Of a stretch of DNA of 7,091 bases, positions 5,513 to 7,091 are shown piece by piece. The notes beneath the pieces are model-generated. The model did no database searches, had not been told where the DNA came from, and saw nothing but the letters and a program-made list of their open reading frames with translations. Positions within the stretch are counted from its first letter, which is position 1, and the number at the start of each line of letters is the position of its first letter. The position numbers and the translations under genes were made by a program. This stretch comes from Clostridia bacterium (lineage in GTDB: Bacteria > Bacillota_E > RBS10-35 > JAJYVN01): contig DAHWHV010000316.1 of NCBI GenBank assembly GCA_027335545.1, positions 1 through 7,091 of the forward strand, written 5' to 3'.

Positions 5513-6847
5513 TCAGGAGCCGCCGCTGCCCGGCCCCACGACGCCGCCGGCGCCGCCGACCGGGGGCGTCGCCCCGCCGGAGCCGGCGTCCGCGGTCGTG
5601 GCGGTGCCGGAGCGCGTGCCCGCCAGCAGGGCATCCAGGCGTTGGACGAAGGCCGTCAGGCCGGTCAGCCCTTGGGCGGCCGTCAGGCGCCCCCTACCCA
5701 CCGCCCGTTCCAGGCGCACCTGGCGCGCGTCGACCAAGGCGACCTGCAGCCCCGCGGCCGACTTGCCGGCCACCCCGTTGGCGATGCCCGCCAGGCTCTG
5801 GCCGGCGTGGAGGTCGGCGCGCAGGGTGGAGACCGGTAGGCCCAGGTACCGCGCCGAGCCGCGCAGCACCCCCGCCCAGCGCACGCCACCCCCTTGGGGC
5901 TCCCCTGGGCGGGCCAACAGGCGGGACAGCTTGCCGGCCCAGATCGCCGTGCGCGCCTGGGCCTCACTGGAGGTCCGGCGGCCGGCCGACACGGCTAGGC
6001 CCAGCCGCGCCTGGGCCGCTGCGACCAAGGCCGCCTGGAGTCCGGCGGCCGACTTGCCGGCGACGCCGTTGGCGATGCCCGCCAGGCTCTGGCCGGCGTG
6101 GAGGTCAGAGCGCAGTTGGGCCACGTTCGTCCCCAGGTACTGAGCCGTGCCGCGCAGGACGCTTGCCCAGAGGCCGTTGTGGCGAAGGCGCGGCCCGCCG
6201 GGGCGGGCCAACAGCCGGGGCAGCGCCGCGGCGCGAATGGCCGCGCGGGCCTGCGCCTGGCTGGACGTGAGCCGGCCGGCCGTCACGGCCAAGCCCAACC
6301 GACCCTGGAGCGCCGTCGTCAGGGCGGTCGTCAACCCCGGCACGGACTTGCCGGCCATGCCGCTGGTGATACCCATCAGGCTTTGACCCCCGCGCAGCTC
6401 GGTCCGGAGTTGCGCGACGCCGAGCCCCAGGTACTGGGCGGCGGCCCGGACCATCCAGCCCTGCCCGCCGCGCCGCGGCGCCGAGGCGACAGTGCTGGCC
6501 GCAGGCGGCAGGGAGACGGGCGGGGCGAAGCCGTTGGAAGGCGCGAAACCGTTGGGGGCCACGACGCCGTTGGGCGGCGCCAGCGGCCCGGGGCTGGGGA
6601 CCGCGGCTGGCGGGCTGGCGGGGCCACTTCCCTGGACCAGGACCGGCGCGGGCAGGGGCGGGGGAACTGCGGTCGCGGGAGGGCTGGCGGGACCGACCGG
6701 CGCCGGAGCGGCGACCGCCGCCGCGCCTGGACCGCCACTGATCAATGGGGCCGCCGAAACCAACCCGGCAGGGACCAGCGTCACCCCCGCCATCAGCGTG
6801 GCGAGTCCCGCCCCGACGGCCCAACGGGAAATTCGCATGCTCTTCAC
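5513..6847 (-). CDS. Secreted protein with three tandem helical repeats
   Basis: Translated from GTG at 6847 this is 444 residues. Residues 1-33 form a Sec-type signal peptide: basic KSMRISR, hydrophobic core about 10-30, likely cleavage near VSA-AP at 32. Residues 34-130 are a Pro/Ala/Gly-rich linker with repeated APNGF/PSNGF-like pieces (92-109). Then come three repeats at about 131-217, 227-315 and 325-413, each reading roughly YLGxxVxxLRxxLxxGQSLxGIxxGxAGKSxxGLxxAL, then a helical segment ending in LLARPG or LLAGTRSG. The GQSL cores lie at 154, 252 and 349, giving a 97-98-residue period. The tail (414-444) is Gly/Ser/Thr-rich. Function unknown. The module resembles helical repeats I recall from secreted proteins of high-GC Gram-positive and Chloroflexota-like bacteria, but I cannot name a family. 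The GTG is preferred because a strong Shine-Dalgarno lies 7 bases upstream and it puts the signal peptide at the N-terminus. ATG at 6838 is the alternative. Confidence 0.8.
   Translation of the reverse strand: MKSMRISRWAVGAGLATLMAGVTLVPAGLVSAAPLISGGPGAAAVAAPAPVGPASPPATAVPPPLPAPVLVQGSGPASPPAAVPSPGPLAPPNGVVAPNGFAPSNGFAPPVSLPPAASTVASAPRRGGQGWMVRAAAQYLGLGVAQLRTELRGGQSLMGITSGMAGKSVPGLTTALTTALQGRLGLAVTAGRLTSSQAQARAAIRAAALPRLLARPGGPRLRHNGLWASVLRGTAQYLGTNVAQLRSDLHAGQSLAGIANGVAGKSAAGLQAALVAAAQARLGLAVSAGRRTSSEAQARTAIWAGKLSRLLARPGEPQGGGVRWAGVLRGSARYLGLPVSTLRADLHAGQSLAGIANGVAGKSAAGLQVALVDARQVRLERAVGRGRLTAAQGLTGLTAFVQRLDALLAGTRSGTATTADAGSGGATPPVGGAGGVVGPGSGGS
5755..6115 (-). repeat. Near-identical 70-bp DNA blocks in repeats 2 and 3
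   Basis: The blocks at 5755-5824 (repeat 3) and 6046-6115 (repeat 2) match at 66 of 70 bases by direct comparison, and encode the same DLHAGQSLAGIANGVAGKSAAGL core. The matching block in repeat 1 is clearly more diverged. This points to a recent internal duplication or gene conversion between repeats 2 and 3. Confidence 0.85.
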
Positions 6848-6854
6848 TCTGCAT

Positions 6855-6862
6855 CCTCCCCC
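6855..6862 (-). promoter_or_regulatory. Shine-Dalgarno that selects the GTG start of the repeat protein
   Basis: On the - strand GGGGGAGG ends seven bases before GTG at 6847, an ideal distance. No comparable site serves the longer open frame that extends to 7024. Confidence 0.75.
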
Positions 6863-6885
6863 GGGTCGTGGTGGATCACTCCGGC

Positions 6886-6920
6886 ACCCTAGACGCCAAG
6901 GGTGAAAGGATTGTGAAAGG
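6886..6920 (-). promoter_or_regulatory. Pho-box-like direct repeat and possible -10 element
   Basis: On the - strand two identical CCTTTCAC units (6920-6913 and 6909-6902) are separated by AAT, giving an 11-bp period, one helical turn. Ten to eleven bases further on is TAGGGT (6891-6886), a weak -10-like hexamer. The GTG start follows 38 bases after that. Two 11-bp-spaced direct repeats about ten bases upstream of a -10 is the layout of PhoB/PhoP-activated promoters, and the repeats resemble the CTGTCAT units of the Pho box. It is seen as a repeat; regulator identity and activity are inferred. No good -35 hexamer is present, which fits an activator-dependent promoter. Confidence 0.5.
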
Positions 6921-6943
6921 GCAGCGCGCGGTGCCGCCGCACC

Positions 6944-6994
6944 GCTCCGGGCCCGCAGGAGCATTCGCTTGGGGCCGTGGGCGAATACCGGAGC
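6944..6994. repeat. Nested inverted repeat upstream of the repeat-protein promoter
   Basis: Outer arms GCTCCGG (6944-6950) and CCGGAGC (6988-6994) enclose inner arms ATTCGC (6963-6968) and GCGAAT (6981-6986). The left spacing is longer than the right, so a folded form would have an asymmetric bulge. It lies upstream of the putative promoter. It could be a terminator of a gene outside the window, or an operator. The remaining 6995-7091 holds nothing I recognise. Confidence 0.45.
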
Positions 6995-7091
6995 GCCGCG
7001 GGCCCGGGCTGTCAGGTCCCCCACACACCCCCATGGACACGCCTTCCCGGATTGGTTCCAGGTGGTGAGCCGCGGCCGGCCCGAGGGGGCC

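Noticed and set aside
4983..6143. 386-codon open frame on the + strand
   Set aside because: It is antisense to the isomerase and repeat protein, both of which have clear family or domain features. The translation is low complexity, as expected from GC-rich antisense.
6848..7024. N-terminal extension of the repeat protein to 7024
   Set aside because: It would bury the signal peptide 60 residues inside the protein and cover the promoter-like direct repeat, and it lacks a good ribosome binding site. GTG at 6847 explains the data better.

Overview
The window is very GC-rich bacterial DNA. Almost every frame stays open for long stretches, and only five genes or gene remnants on the + strand half and two genes on the - strand half look real by motif content and ribosome binding sites. 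The taxon cannot be fixed from this sequence. Extreme GC, a Tat-type lipoprotein signal, a sugar-isomerase/PIG-L/GNAT/sulfatase-fold gene mix and a secreted helical-repeat protein suggest a high-GC, possibly thermophilic soil or sediment lineage (Chloroflexota-, high-GC Bacillota- or Sysuimicrobiota-like). That is a guess from gene style only.

Layout on the + strand. 134-1579 encodes an alkaline-phosphatase-superfamily, sulfatase-like hydrolase with Thr where sulfatases carry the Cys/Ser that becomes formylglycine. Its stop codon is built into a perfect 20-bp stem-loop (1576-1619). 1620-1935 holds no convincing gene. 1936-2163 is the start of a Tat-exported solute-binding-like lipoprotein that loses recognisable sequence after about 76 codons, followed by palindromic GC-rich DNA to 2395. 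2396-3352 is a protein with two tandem GNAT acetyltransferase domains. After 21 bases comes 3374-4093, a PIG-L/LmbE-type deacetylase lacking the usual catalytic-base Asp. 4094-4498 is a convergent intergenic region with a stem-loop and a 19-bp tandem repeat.

Layout on the - strand. 6847-5513 encodes a secreted or surface-anchored protein with a signal peptide, a Pro/Ala-rich linker and three roughly 97-residue repeats. Its start is an internal GTG with a strong Shine-Dalgarno. It is preceded by a promoter-like region with an 11-bp-period direct repeat resembling a Pho box. Downstream on the same strand, 5396-4536 encodes a TIM-barrel sugar-phosphate isomerase/epimerase with a complete Glu/Asp/His/Glu metal-ligand set, ending in a perfect 17-bp stem-loop that starts inside its stop codon.

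How they may fit together. The hydrolase, GNAT, PIG-L deacetylase, sugar isomerase and solute-binding remnant together suggest uptake and remodelling of a sugar or amino-sugar compound. The GNAT and PIG-L genes are the only pair whose spacing strongly suggests co-transcription. Their pairing recalls MshD/MshB of mycothiol synthesis, but the missing catalytic Asp argues against a straight orthologue. No mobile element, CRISPR array, tRNA or rRNA was seen.
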